Part shown: one piece after another, positions 8,786 to 17,778 of the stretch
Layout: every line of letters begins with the position of its first letter
Position numbering within the stretch: the first letter of the stretch is position 1
From: Arthrobacter sp. Bi83
Lineage (GTDB): Bacteria > Actinomycetota > Actinomycetes > Actinomycetales > Micrococcaceae
Length of the DNA stretch: 64,000 bases
Assembly: GCF_918698095.1 (NCBI RefSeq)
Contig: NZ_CAKKLY010000015.1
Location: forward strand, 24,684-88,683
Direction: 5' to 3'
Notes under the pieces: generated by a model
Database searches by the model: none
What the model saw: the letters and a program-made list of their open reading frames with translations, nothing else
Told to the model about the DNA's origin: nothing
Translations under genes and position numbers: made by a program

Positions 8786-9451
8786 ATGTCCAAAGTTACC
8801 TACAACGGCGTTTATCTTCGTATCGAACTTGATCACGAAGAAACTGCGAAATTCACGGACACCCTGACCAATGGAGACGTGCGCGCGATTACGGCATTCC
8901 TGGCCGCGCTTGGGGTTTCCGCCGTCGTGGCGCCCATAGTCGCGGCAGCGGTGGCAGTACATCTGGCGTGGGAAATACCGGCGACGAAAGCCGCCGACAA
9001 AGGCGATGGTGTCTTCCTAACCGCGTACGGGTTCCCTCTCAACCCTGCCGCGTTCATTCCCTCGACAAGATACCCGCATCCCCAAAACGACACATGGTTC
9101 TCATCGGATGACGGAGTTATCGGCTCCTCCGAGGGCGACGTCATCGAAACCCATATCGAGCACGGAGTGATAGATCCGAACGCCGTGGCCTTCCGACTCA
9201 ACAACCAGAGCCCTGAAGGGTGGGACAAACGAATGATCCTGCGCGATGGGAACGGCGCCGAATACCGCATCGAGGCCAAAGGGTACGCCTCCAACGAGAA
9301 CGCCATCTATGTGAATGAGGCCGCCAACGACGCGCCCCTCACATTCTGGAAGCCGAAGATTTTTGGAATCTGGACGGAAATTTTTTCGGTCCGGGGCATT
9401 CGCAACATACCGGGCGGTGCCCGCGTGTCATTTACCTGGGCTCAAGACTGA
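8786..9451 (+). CDS. Hypothetical protein with a long hydrophobic segment
   Basis: A 221-residue protein. I choose the ATG at 8786 because AAAGGA lies 7 nt upstream and the longer frame to 8621 has no such site. Residues 1-30 are polar; residues 33-64 are an unbroken Ala/Val/Leu stretch (AITAFLAALGVSAVVAPIV) long enough for a helical hairpin or one tilted membrane helix; the remainder is soluble-looking, rich in Asp, Asn and aromatic residues, with no cysteine and no signal peptide. The pattern is like some pore-forming bacteriocins and toxins, in which a buried hydrophobic hairpin sits within a soluble protein. I recognise no family. It is followed about 280 bp later by the M23 gene, same strand. 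Confidence 0.75.
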   Translation: MSKVTYNGVYLRIELDHEETAKFTDTLTNGDVRAITAFLAALGVSAVVAPIVAAAVAVHLAWEIPATKAADKGDGVFLTAYGFPLNPAAFIPSTRYPHPQNDTWFSSDDGVIGSSEGDVIETHIEHGVIDPNAVAFRLNNQSPEGWDKRMILRDGNGAEYRIEAKGYASNENAIYVNEAANDAPLTFWKPKIFGIWTEIFSVRGIRNIPGGARVSFTWAQD

Positions 9452-9730
9452 GGCCCAGTTCATGCAAGCGACGACTATGCCATCTGCTCCCGGTCGATCG
9501 GGTCCGCACCGGGAGCTCTGGTACCCCACCCACAGGCAACAGCATGACTTGAACTCCTTGTGGTGCTGTGCCATCCCAACACGTTCAGAAAGACCATCAG
9601 TGAATCCGCATCATCGCGCTATCAACAGGACCATCGGCGCCCCAGCACGGGTCCGCAATTACAGAAGTCCGTGCGCACCGAATGAGCTTGTCTCCGCAGC
9701 TTCCGCACGACCAACGGAAGGAATCGTTCG

Positions 9731-10267
9731 GTGAGACCAGTTCCAGAGACGTTCCCGGTCTCGCAGGACTTCGGAGGAGGGGCGACGGCCGGTGTGGCAC
9801 CAAGTCCGGACCCGAACAGCGGAATCGCCTACCTCGTCTACCTCTACGGCAACTACCAACCGCTTGGCCACGCTGGTCGGGACATCGCTTGTCCTATCGG
9901 TACGCCTGTCCGCGCCATGGCTGGAGGAACGGTGTTGTGGGCGGACTGGGCCACTAACCTCCCGGGCGATGATTCTTGGGTCGGGTGGGCGTCACGATGG
10001 TTCCTCTATAAGCGATTTCCTGGCATCTGTTCAGTCATCCAGCACCCGTGGGGCATCGGCGTTTACGCGCACCTGTCCGATAACAACATGGCCCCTGCCG
10101 GGATGAAAGTCCGGGAGGGGCAAGTTATCGGGCTTTCCGGCAACACGAAAGCCATCGGCCCGGCCGAATACGTCGGCGCGCACCTGCACGTCGAAGCGCT
10201 CATCGACCTCGGCTACTCCAACGCCAACGGTCTCATCTATGGCCGGACCGACCCGGCACAGTTCTAA
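9731..10267 (+). CDS. M23-family metalloendopeptidase, phage-lysin-like
   Basis: A 178-residue protein that is essentially one LytM/M23 domain. The zinc ligands are present: H47-AGR-D51 (HxxxD motif) and H153 in H151-L-H153, with the additional histidine H114 in the YAHL strand. M23 enzymes cut peptide cross-bridges of peptidoglycan. There is no signal peptide or membrane anchor, so export would need lysis, a holin or a non-classical route, as for phage endolysins and bacteriocin-type lysins. The GTG start has GGAAGGA about 7 nt upstream. The N-terminal PVSQDFGGG strand resembles phage tail-lysin M23 domains. No other phage gene is nearby. The peptidase call is firm; its biological role is inferred. 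Confidence 0.9.
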   Translation: MRPVPETFPVSQDFGGGATAGVAPSPDPNSGIAYLVYLYGNYQPLGHAGRDIACPIGTPVRAMAGGTVLWADWATNLPGDDSWVGWASRWFLYKRFPGICSVIQHPWGIGVYAHLSDNNMAPAGMKVREGQVIGLSGNTKAIGPAEYVGAHLHVEALIDLGYSNANGLIYGRTDPAQF

Positions 10268-10525
10268 AGCGGCGCCGCTCAGGACCACAGTATTGACCCC
10301 GACATCGCCCGCTACATAGCGGGCGATGTCCCTCAAACGCACGTGGAAATTCAGGTGGCGACATTGTCGACGGTGCCGGGTTCAGGCCGCTCCTTCCAAA
10401 GGACGTATAACGCATCTCAAGTGACGGTCACACCGGGCCCTTAACCGGCGGTCCCAAAAGTCTGGGCAATCACGCCCATAGCCTCTGGCAACTGAACAAA
10501 CATAACAACCGAGGAGAAGCACAAA

Positions 10526-10852
10526 ATGAGTAAAGACCGCGGCAAACAACATCGCCAGCTAAAGGCATCACCGCCGTCCATCATCGACCAGTCGCCAGCC
10601 ATCACTCTTCAAGGGCTGCAACCATCCCGCGCCTTCGCGAGTGGGGCACAGAACCTGGACCACCACGCCGGTCGTCCCGAGAGGGACCTTGCGGTTGCCG
10701 ACGAGAAAACGAAGCAGAACCTTCGGTACTGCGATTACTACTGCTTTATGTCATTGAAAGATTTTACGGCCTGGGTCCAGAGGGACGACGAAAGCGACCC
10801 GTCCATTTCCTATTCTGTGACCGCATTGGCAACTGAACTTCCCTTCTACTAA
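10526..10852 (+). CDS. Small hypothetical protein (108 aa)
   Basis: The frame starts MSKDRGKQHRQLKASPPS and has GAGGAGA about 8 nt before the ATG, a strong site that supports expression. The N-terminal half is basic and low-complexity, probably disordered; the C-terminal half (from about residue 65) is more ordered, with a YCDYYCF cluster followed by a short helix. No membrane segment and no family I know. It lies between the M23 gene and the LAL regulator on the same strand, so it may belong to the same functional unit; the cysteine-rich aromatic patch is its most distinctive trait. Confidence 0.6.
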   Translation: MSKDRGKQHRQLKASPPSIIDQSPAITLQGLQPSRAFASGAQNLDHHAGRPERDLAVADEKTKQNLRYCDYYCFMSLKDFTAWVQRDDESDPSISYSVTALATELPFY

Positions 10853-11065
10853 CGATCACAGAGGTTGAGCCTCTAGCCGGACTTCAAAGTGAGCCCACAG
10901 GCATTTTGAGTGGGCCACAGCGGGTCGACTACCAACCACGCGTTTACTATTACCCACAGACATCACTAAATTGGGAGTGTTGGATATATTGGGCTGTCCC
11001 GACTCTGGCAGTTGGAGTAGTTGCCTCGCAGCCTAAAGGACCGCGCCACTAGAGGTCGTCCTAAT

Positions 11066-13930
11066 ATGATGATTTTTGGCAGGAGCTCTGAGCTTGCCCA
11101 CTTATCTGCCCGACTTGACCTGGCTTATGGCGGATCGGGCCAGATAATGCTTGTGTCCGGGCCGGCCGGGATTGGGAAGACCAATTTACTCGATTGCGCG
11201 ACTTTGTCGTGGGAGTCCAGAGGCGGCGCGACGCTGTGCGGCCGAAGTCCCGCTCTCGTGGGCCATGAACTGCCCTATCTTCCATGGGCGCAGGCGCTCG
11301 ATTCGCCCCGGGGGACCCTGAGCACCCGTGCCCTTGAGAACTTGGGTCGGGCTGCCCGCTGTTTGCAGAGTGATGTGCAGGGAGGCCCACGCTCCCAGGC
11401 TGCGGCGTTCTGGCAGGCCCTAGTCCGAACTGCAGACGAAACGCCCTTGCTGGTTGTGTTGGATGACCTCCAGTGGAGCGACGACTCCTCCCTAGGCCTC
11501 CTCGCGTCGGGAATCGCGGAACTACCCCGCGCCCCCATATTTTTGGCCGTCGCGTTCCGCGTCTCCCCTGACATGAATCAGTCCCTGCGGCACCTGTGGC
11601 CTGAATGGGAGCGTCTGGAACTCTGCCATCATGCCCGCCTCTCAGCACTAGAAGACGGGGCGATAGTCCAGTTGCTAAAGAAAGCAGGCTATGACGGCAG
11701 GACTGAAGAACTTCTAAAAAGGGCGGCTGGCAATCCCTACTACGCCCTCACGCTGGCCCGCGCCGCGAGTGACAGTAGCCGCGCAACGCTTCCTGCCAGT
11801 CTGCTGGATTTTCTTTCGTCCCAGTTAATTCTTGCTGGCGAAGACGTTCGGCGGCTTGCACAGACTGTGGCTCTTGCGGGAGGCAGTATGGAGTTCCTCA
11901 TTTTGGCCCGGGCGTTCGGGGGTGATGCTGTCTCTTCGGAGAAACAGATCATTAAGGCGGTCAATCAAAACATCCTGATTTTTGACGTTTCGACTGAAAC
12001 GGTGGCTCTGGCGCACGACTTGATAGGGGAAGCGGCCACGCATTTGCTTGGACCTGAGGCCCGGGCAAGCATCCACCGCGCGCTAGCTCTCGCGTATGAG
12101 TCAGCAACACAGGATGTGCCTTTCCGCACGCCTAAGATGGCTACCCACTGGAGGGAAGCGGGTGAAGCGCCACGTGCCTTCGAGGCCTACCTCCTCGCGG
12201 CAGACGAAGCTTCATCCAGCGGTGCGTACAAGGAGCAATGGCACCACCTCGAGCAAGCAATGCTGCTCAGTGAAAGGTCGGCCCCGGCATCAGAGGAGCG
12301 CCGCAAATGGATGAATCATCTGCCAATCGCTGCGGAAGCCTCATACCGTGCAGGTAATGCTGCTATGGCGGCACGGTTGGCTCAGCAGGCCTTGGATTCT
12401 ATGGAGCCCGAGATCGCTGACGAGTTGGATCTGGCCGAAAGACTGGTCCAGTACCTGCGGTGGGCAGGCGACGGGCCGGCAGCAGTGGAACGCGCCCGGT
12501 TAACAGCCCGTCGCGCTGGGTCAGCTGAGGGCGTCAGCGTACTGCGGAAAGCCGAAATCACTGCGACTCTTGCTGGCGCTCTGATTGGTTCAGGGCAAGC
12601 AGAAGAGGCCATGGAAGCCGCCGCCCAAGTTTTGGCTCTGTGCGCAGAGCAGCCCGGTGACCGTTCAGGGCAGACACGGGCGAACGCGCTGACCACCACA
12701 GGGATAGCCTACGCCTTGGCGGGTCGGATAGATGAGGGCGTGGAGATACTTGACCAGGCTCTGGCCCTCGCCCGCCAGCATGACGCAGGCGAAAACCTCC
12801 TCCGCACGCTGAATAATCACTCTTTCGTGCTTCAGGAAGCCGGACGCTACGAAGCGGCCGCGGGAGATGCCCTAGAAGGTTACCTTCTGGCAGGGGAACT
12901 CCATCTCGACCTAGGTGTAAACGGCCTGTGCATTAGTAACCTCGTGAGCTGTCTCGAATGGCTCGGGCGCTGGGACGAAGCAATGACATGGGTAGGCAAG
13001 GGACTCAAGGACGCGGTCGGGTACGAAATCAAAGCCGGCCTTCACGGCACCGCCGCGCTCATACTGGCATATCGTGGAGAACAGGTGGAGGCCTTGGCTT
13101 GGATGGAAACTGCCCTGAAGGACATTAGGAAATCCGTACTACCAGGAGTTCAATTTCAACTCACAGCCATGGCAGCTGATGTCGCTCTGGCCTCGGGTGA
13201 ATATGTGAATGCACTGAACACCACAGTTCAGGCCCTGGAGTCCCCCGCCCTCCATGAGGAACCCAGAGACGTGCTCTACATGGCAACGTTGGGCCTTCTC
13301 GCGTCCTCCGGCGCCCGGCCCTTCATGGCCAACTCATCCATCGAAGAAAGAGTTAAACTTCTGGGTACCGCCGGATTGAGAGCAGCGGCGGAAAATTCCG
13401 GTGTCGTCCAGCAGGCCTGGGCAACAACTTTCGGCGCCGCGTTCGCTGCGGTATCAGGAGCACAGTCCACACCGGAGTGGCTGAAGGCAGCTCAACAGTG
13501 GGAAAGCCTCAGCAATCCGCTCTGGGCTATTCGGTGCCTTAACGCTGCTGGGAGCGCGGACCTCCACAGGAATCGTCGACGCGCAACTAGATTGCTTTCA
13601 AAGGCAAGATCCCAGGCCATTGCTCTCGGCGCTAGCCAGCTCATCCAGGGCATTGAAGCGCAGGCGCTAAGCACCAATCTGGTTTTGGCGGACCAAGTGG
13701 CGCCGGGCAAGAATCCATCACTTCCGTGGGGGCTTACGGCCCGGGAACTGGAAGTACTGGAGTTCCTCACCCACGGCGCCTCCAATCGAATAATCGGCCG
13801 CGAGCTCCTGATCACGGAACGAACAGCAGGGGTACACGTTTCCCACATATTGACAAAGCTTCGAGTCAAAACAAGAGCCGAAGCCGCCGCCATTGCGTTC
13901 AGGGAGCGAATGAAGGTGGCAGCGGAGTAG
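11066..13930 (+). CDS. LuxR-family transcriptional regulator with AAA ATPase domain (LAL type)
   Basis: A 954-residue LAL regulator. An AAA-16-like ATPase occupies the first ~300 residues, with Walker A GPAGIGKT at about 32-39 and a Walker B strand LLVVLDDLQW near 130. A long helical, TPR-like middle follows (about 380-830). The C-terminal ~65 residues are a LuxR helix-turn-helix: LTARELEVLEFLTHG, then a recognition helix ending in ILTKLRVKTRAEAAA. LAL proteins use ATP and an inducer to switch on pathways such as sugar use or secondary metabolites. I use the ATG at 11066, with AGAGGT upstream; an in-frame TTG at 11021 would add 15 residues. As the only regulator close to the lectin/M23 genes it is a candidate activator of them. 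Confidence 0.9.
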   Translation: MMIFGRSSELAHLSARLDLAYGGSGQIMLVSGPAGIGKTNLLDCATLSWESRGGATLCGRSPALVGHELPYLPWAQALDSPRGTLSTRALENLGRAARCLQSDVQGGPRSQAAAFWQALVRTADETPLLVVLDDLQWSDDSSLGLLASGIAELPRAPIFLAVAFRVSPDMNQSLRHLWPEWERLELCHHARLSALEDGAIVQLLKKAGYDGRTEELLKRAAGNPYYALTLARAASDSSRATLPASLLDFLSSQLILAGEDVRRLAQTVALAGGSMEFLILARAFGGDAVSSEKQIIKAVNQNILIFDVSTETVALAHDLIGEAATHLLGPEARASIHRALALAYESATQDVPFRTPKMATHWREAGEAPRAFEAYLLAADEASSSGAYKEQWHHLEQAMLLSERSAPASEERRKWMNHLPIAAEASYRAGNAAMAARLAQQALDSMEPEIADELDLAERLVQYLRWAGDGPAAVERARLTARRAGSAEGVSVLRKAEITATLAGALIGSGQAEEAMEAAAQVLALCAEQPGDRSGQTRANALTTTGIAYALAGRIDEGVEILDQALALARQHDAGENLLRTLNNHSFVLQEAGRYEAAAGDALEGYLLAGELHLDLGVNGLCISNLVSCLEWLGRWDEAMTWVGKGLKDAVGYEIKAGLHGTAALILAYRGEQVEALAWMETALKDIRKSVLPGVQFQLTAMAADVALASGEYVNALNTTVQALESPALHEEPRDVLYMATLGLLASSGARPFMANSSIEERVKLLGTAGLRAAAENSGVVQQAWATTFGAAFAAVSGAQSTPEWLKAAQQWESLSNPLWAIRCLNAAGSADLHRNRRRATRLLSKARSQAIALGASQLIQGIEAQALSTNLVLADQVAPGKNPSLPWGLTARELEVLEFLTHGASNRIIGRELLITERTAGVHVSHILTKLRVKTRAEAAAIAFRERMKVAAE

Positions 13931-13964
13931 CCCAAAGGGGCCCGCATATCAGGGGATCGCCATA

Positions 13965-14354
13965 TCAAGTGATCACCCGGATGCCGTGCGTTCCCCGATC
14001 ATCTCTTAGCGACGCTACCGCAATAGTGTAAGAGCCTGAGTCCGGTGCGAGCCCACGCACTTCATCACCTCTGACTGGGTAAGGAACCCCTGCGTCGATT
14101 GAGGCCCAAAACTCAGACAACTTCTGTTGTGCTTCGGGCGGATACCCTTGGCTGGGGTAGGAAGCCACGCACCACACGGTGCGGCGTTCATGATCGACTT
14201 GAATAACGGCTATGTGCTCAGGTAATTCCTCGAGGCCGATCTTTTCGAGCTGGGTCCAAACGTCCGGCCGTTTATGTGCCAGCCAAGTCTGCAGCAAGTA
14301 AAAATCAGCCTTCTCAATCCTGAAGACTATAAGGTCCTTCAATGGCCATGACAT
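13965..14354 (-). CDS. Hypothetical protein (129 aa)
   Basis: A compact protein with an excellent ribosome site (GAGGAGG 8 nt before the ATG). The sequence alternates strands and helices: an N-terminal IVFRIEKADFYLLQTWL helix, an AVIQVDHERRTVWCVASY strand pair, then an acidic helix and a C-terminal strand pair. No membrane segment or catalytic motif. I do not recognise a family. It is convergent with the LAL gene, whose stop lies 34 bp away. Confidence 0.65.
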   Translation of the reverse strand: MSWPLKDLIVFRIEKADFYLLQTWLAHKRPDVWTQLEKIGLEELPEHIAVIQVDHERRTVWCVASYPSQGYPPEAQQKLSEFWASIDAGVPYPVRGDEVRGLAPDSGSYTIAVASLRDDRGTHGIRVIT

Positions 14355-15457
14355 GAGCTCCGCCTCCTCAGCAAAACATCTCTTAGACTACGGGGCCGCA
14401 CCCTAGCCCCTTCGGCTTGCTTGCCGACGCCCTCGAACACGCAAACGACAACAGACAAAAGGATCATCGCACCCGCTGAATCGGATTGTGGGCACCACAA
14501 AGGATGCTCGAAAATACGGGAATCGTAGTCGGCGGCATTTTCGCGAAACCGGTCCAGTGTGTGCCCATGCCCGGCGTTAGAATCCCCTCGCGACACCTCC
14601 TTCGCTTGTTGACACAGAACGAAGTTACGCCTGTCTACATGAACCGTAAACAGCAAGGGATGAGACGATGGCCTTCCCGGTCATGAAACTGTGCCGCCGG
14701 CCGCCGTCAAAAAAATTCCCGGACGCTTGTCACATAGGTACGCCTCGTAACGCTCGGCTAACAAAACGGCCGAGGCTAATGGTTCGTCGCAGAGGGAGGC
14801 TGGCCGGCTACGGCCTGCTGATCCTGGGCCATGGTGCCAGCCAGGCGCTCGTAGCTGGCTCCTGGCAACTGTTGATCCGTTGGTGCGTCGCCGCATTTGT
14901 CTGGTTTGAGGGCTTCGGCTGGTCTTCATCAACAGGCTCCGGACTCGCACGTGCCATCCAAAACCCTTGATAGGTATGCCGGTCGTCAATCGGTCCTATA
15001 CTTGGCACGGCAAACACGCGCAAATCGGACATGTGGGTTCTTAGCGGCGGCGTCGTTCGCGGCTTTAACCTCGGGTGGATCGGTGAGGCAGTTTTGCCCC
15101 TAGAGGAACAGCGATGACGTCAGTCTGAAGTACACCCCGACCTGACGTCAGGCAGGTGGTCAGGGGTCGTCCAAATAGGGTTAGATTCTTCTTTTCTGAC
15201 GATGGGTCGAGAAACTCTTAGACCGCACAGTGACACCTGATTACTCCCTGACGGCAGCACGACACATGGCAGGATATGGGCGTTTCATAGAGGTGCCGGG
15301 CCGGTGCGGCAGAGCTGTTCGACTTGGCGATCGCACAGGAACTAGCGGTTCGGAAGCCAATCCGTGCAGGCTGATTCTAGAGCCTTCATCATTCGCCGAG
15401 CACCAATGCAGGAGAGATGAGAGCTGCGGGGTGCTTCTGTATTCACAGACAAGTCCC
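14355..15457. other. 1.1-kb stretch without a supportable gene
   Basis: Open frames are short, conflicting and without ribosome sites. Visible structure is limited to two TGACGTCA palindromes at 15115-15122 and within 15141-15152 (the second extended to CCTGACGTCAGG). The region directly precedes the 145-bp repeat and the IS110 element and looks like decayed DNA. Confidence 0.5.
15115..15152. promoter_or_regulatory. Paired TGACGTCA palindromes
   Basis: Two copies of the 8-bp palindrome TGACGTCA are centred 27 nt apart; the second is embedded in the perfect 12-bp palindrome CCTGACGTCAGG. No gene starts close by, so a regulatory role cannot be assigned. They could be operator remnants. Confidence 0.3.
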
Positions 15458-15602
15458 TCGTCGAACATGCCGAACTCGCCCTCGCAAAGCACTCGGCCCA
15501 CACCTAACACAGTAGATTCCAGACGAACTCCGCAGGATTCGACGGCGTCATACCGCCCCACTCCCCCGCCTCCATCAACCACCAGAAGCAACTTCGCTGT
15601 TT
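15458..15602 (+). repeat. 145-bp repeat, copy 1
   Basis: From TCGTCGAACAT to the CTGTTT just before the IS110 end, this matches 47056-47200 with about ten differences. In both places the match ends abruptly at CTGTTT. One frame reads without stop codons in copy 2 but I recognise no protein. It may be a transposon end or the tail of a lost gene. At this copy the right boundary coincides with the presumed edge of the IS110 element. Confidence 0.8.
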
Positions 15603-17130
15603 GATGCTCCTATGTCTCGTCAAGCGGCGTTAAGCCATTGCCGGTAGGCGGTTGTTAGGGCGGTGTCGTGGAGTTTTCCGCGTTCGATCTCTGAGATCCG
15701 GGCGGGTTGGACTCCGAAGTGGTTGGCGACGGTTTGAAGGGTGATGGCGCGTTTGAGTCGGGCCGGGCGTAGGTCCTCGGTTCCCGGGGTGGTGGGCGGG
15801 TTGGTCAGGAGCCGGTAAACCTCGCGGGCGATGGCGCGTTTGAGACAGCGGATGGCTTCCTTGGTGCCTTTGCCTTCGCTGGTTCGTTTCTGGATGTAGG
15901 CCCTGATGCGTGGTTCGCTGTTCATCCGGGTCAGGGCGATGCGGTGGAGCGCTGCATTGGCTTGACGATCTTCGCCTCGGTTGAGGCGGTGACGGGTGGT
16001 CTTGCCGGAGGATGCCGGCAGGGGGCTGGTGCCGCAGAGGGCAGCGAACGCGGCTTCGTTCTTGATCCGCTCCGGGTTGTCCCCTGCGGTTACCAGCAAT
16101 TGCGCGGCGGTCACGATGCCGATGCCCTTGGCCGCGAACAGGGCCGGAGAGGTGGCCTGCACGAGTGCGCGGAGCTGGTCAGTGGCTTCGTCGATCTCTT
16201 CAGTTAGGCCGTGGTGGCGACGGGCGAGGTGGCGCAGGGCAATCATGGTGGCAGCCTCGGTCCCGGCGAGCACTTCACCCGGGCGGACGCGGCGCGGGGT
16301 CTCGAGCAGGGCTTTGCCGGTGTGCCGGGCGAGTTTCTCGCGCTGGGTTGCAGGGGCGGTGACCAGAACGGCCTTGTTTTGGCGCAGCACGTTCGCCCTG
16401 GCCTGCACGGCCGAGTCACGCACCAGGTGCTGGACACGGATCGATTCCACGGGACCGTTGGCGAGTTTAGGTGCCGGCAGGTCATCGTGGGCAAGAGCTT
16501 CCCGGGCGGCGGCCACCGCGTCCAGAGGGTCGGATTTGCCACGCAGGCGCCGCGCGGCCCTGTTGGGGCGGACGATTTCTGCGACCTCGAACCCGTTGCG
16601 GTGCAGGTGGCGGGCCAGGCCTGCTCCGTAGGAGTTGGTGCCTTCAACCCCGAACCGCACCGGTTCACCGTGCGCCAGGACGAACTCTGCCAAAGCCGCG
16701 TAGCCGGCCTGGTCGGCCCGGAACTGCCGGTCTGCCAGCATTTCGCCGGTCCCTGCGTCCAGGACCGCTGCGTGATGGGTGTCCGCATGCGTGTCGACGC
16801 CGACAACAACCGTGCGTTGATTTGTCATGATGGAAGTGCCTTTCGCTCGAGCGCGGGGCGGCAACACCGGCCGGGCGGGCAGACAAGACGTTGATGGGGC
16901 CTCTTGGCCAGGCTCCTGACTTGTTTCATTGATGGTGGGATGCCGCAGGATCTGCAGTCTTGTAGCGTCCAGGGTGTCAGCCGGCACAGGTCCGCAAGCT
17001 CCTTGCCGCCCGGTATCGTCCGGGTTGGCTCACTGATAGCGTGCCGCGCCGCTGACACCCGCCCGGGGCGTGGCTCGACAGAGGCATGCAAACACTTCAA
17101 GTCAGGGTGCCCGCCACGGGTGATTCATCA
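15603..17130 (-). mobile_element. IS110-family insertion sequence (boundaries approximate)
   Basis: The element contains one transposase gene read leftwards. Its left edge in this window (the element's right end) is placed where the 145-bp repeat stops matching its second copy, at about 15602. The other edge is not defined; it lies somewhere in the ~330-bp gap before the second IS110 gene at 17157. IS110 elements have no terminal inverted repeats and make no target duplication, so the usual marks are not expected. Confidence 0.7.
15620..16828 (-). CDS. IS110-family transposase
   Basis: A 402-residue transposase from the ATG at 16826-16828 (AAAGG 10 nt upstream). The N-terminal RuvC-like DEDD domain has the family's VVVGVDTHADTHHAAV strand with the first Asp, the FGVEGTNSYG strand with Glu, and NRAARRLRGKSDPLDA with the last acidic pair. 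The C-terminal half has the Transposase_20 helix-hairpin region with GIGIVTAAQLL and the FAALCGTSPLPASSG serine motif. A C-terminal extension (about 350-402) looks like an XRE helix-turn-helix (TVANHFGVQPARISEIERG), not typical for the family. It appears intact, and recombination would be directed by an RNA from the non-coding end. Confidence 0.95.
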   Translation of the reverse strand: MTNQRTVVVGVDTHADTHHAAVLDAGTGEMLADRQFRADQAGYAALAEFVLAHGEPVRFGVEGTNSYGAGLARHLHRNGFEVAEIVRPNRAARRLRGKSDPLDAVAAAREALAHDDLPAPKLANGPVESIRVQHLVRDSAVQARANVLRQNKAVLVTAPATQREKLARHTGKALLETPRRVRPGEVLAGTEAATMIALRHLARRHHGLTEEIDEATDQLRALVQATSPALFAAKGIGIVTAAQLLVTAGDNPERIKNEAAFAALCGTSPLPASSGKTTRHRLNRGEDRQANAALHRIALTRMNSEPRIRAYIQKRTSEGKGTKEAIRCLKRAIAREVYRLLTNPPTTPGTEDLRPARLKRAITLQTVANHFGVQPARISEIERGKLHDTALTTAYRQWLNAA

Positions 17131-17156
17131 CCGACATCGGCGAAAGGAACCCGGAC
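16829..17156 (-). ncRNA. Candidate IS110 bridge-RNA region
   Basis: This is the non-coding end upstream of the transposase at 15620-16828. In IS110-group elements the bridge RNA, which pairs with donor and target DNA, is made from this side. The stretch holds a long-range inverted repeat, GGGTGTCAGC (16972-16981) with GCTGACACCC (17051-17060), and smaller hairpins inside it. The position and structure fit, but the RNA itself, its ends and its guide loops are inferred. The same gap could instead belong partly to the second IS110 gene, which points the other way. Confidence 0.4.
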
Positions 17157-17757
17157 GTGATCGTTATCGGCATCGACCCGCATAAATCCTCCATCACCGC
17201 CTCAGCCATCGATTCCTCGGGCTGTCAGCTCGCGGTGCGGCGCTTCGTGGTCAACGCGGGCACCGCCAAGCAACTGCTGGGCTGGGTCGCGCAATGGCCC
17301 GAACGCAGATTCGCTATCGAGGGTGCCAACGGACTGGGACGCGGAATCGCCCAGATCCTTGTTGCCTGCAGGGAGTCAGTTGTCGATGTCCCCTCGACAC
17401 TGGCCATGAAGGTCAGAGTCCTTTCTACCGGCGGTGGCCGCAAGAGTGACCCGGCCGATGCGTTCGCTGTTGCCGTCACTGCCCTTCGGCAGGAGAACTT
17501 GCGCCCAGTCACCGCCGAAAACCAGAGCACGATTCTTCGCCTGCTGGCAGAACGCCGCGGAGACCTCGGCCACGAACGCGCCCGGCTGCTCAACCGCCTG
17601 CACCGGCTCCTGCGCGAACTGATACCCGGCGGCGTCGATCCCGGCCTCAGTGCCGACAAGGCCGCCGCCGCGCTGCGGACCATCCGGCCAGCAACAGCCA
17701 CCGACGCAATCAGACGCGAGCTCGCCCGGGAACTGCGACGCACAAATCTAACAGACA
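17157..17757 (+). pseudogene. IS110-family transposase, truncated
   Basis: The first ~200 residues of a second, different IS110 transposase, starting at a GTG with GAAAGGA upstream. The DEDD domain is complete: VIGIDPHKSSITA, RFAIEGANGLG and the GRKSDPADAFAVAV acidic pair, followed by the start of the linker helices (RLLAERRGDLGHERARLLNRL). At about 17750 the frame leaves IS110 sequence and continues into DUF4192 sequence, so the C-terminal Transposase_20 half is lost. It is inactive on its own. The break point shares the motif CGACGCACAAATCT with 47388-47401. Confidence 0.85.
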
Positions 17758-17778
17758 CCCCGGTGCCCGCCAGCCGCG

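Noticed and set aside
9731..10852. A prophage, because of the lysin-like M23 protein
   Set aside because: No integrase, capsid, terminase, portal, tail or holin gene is seen in the region.
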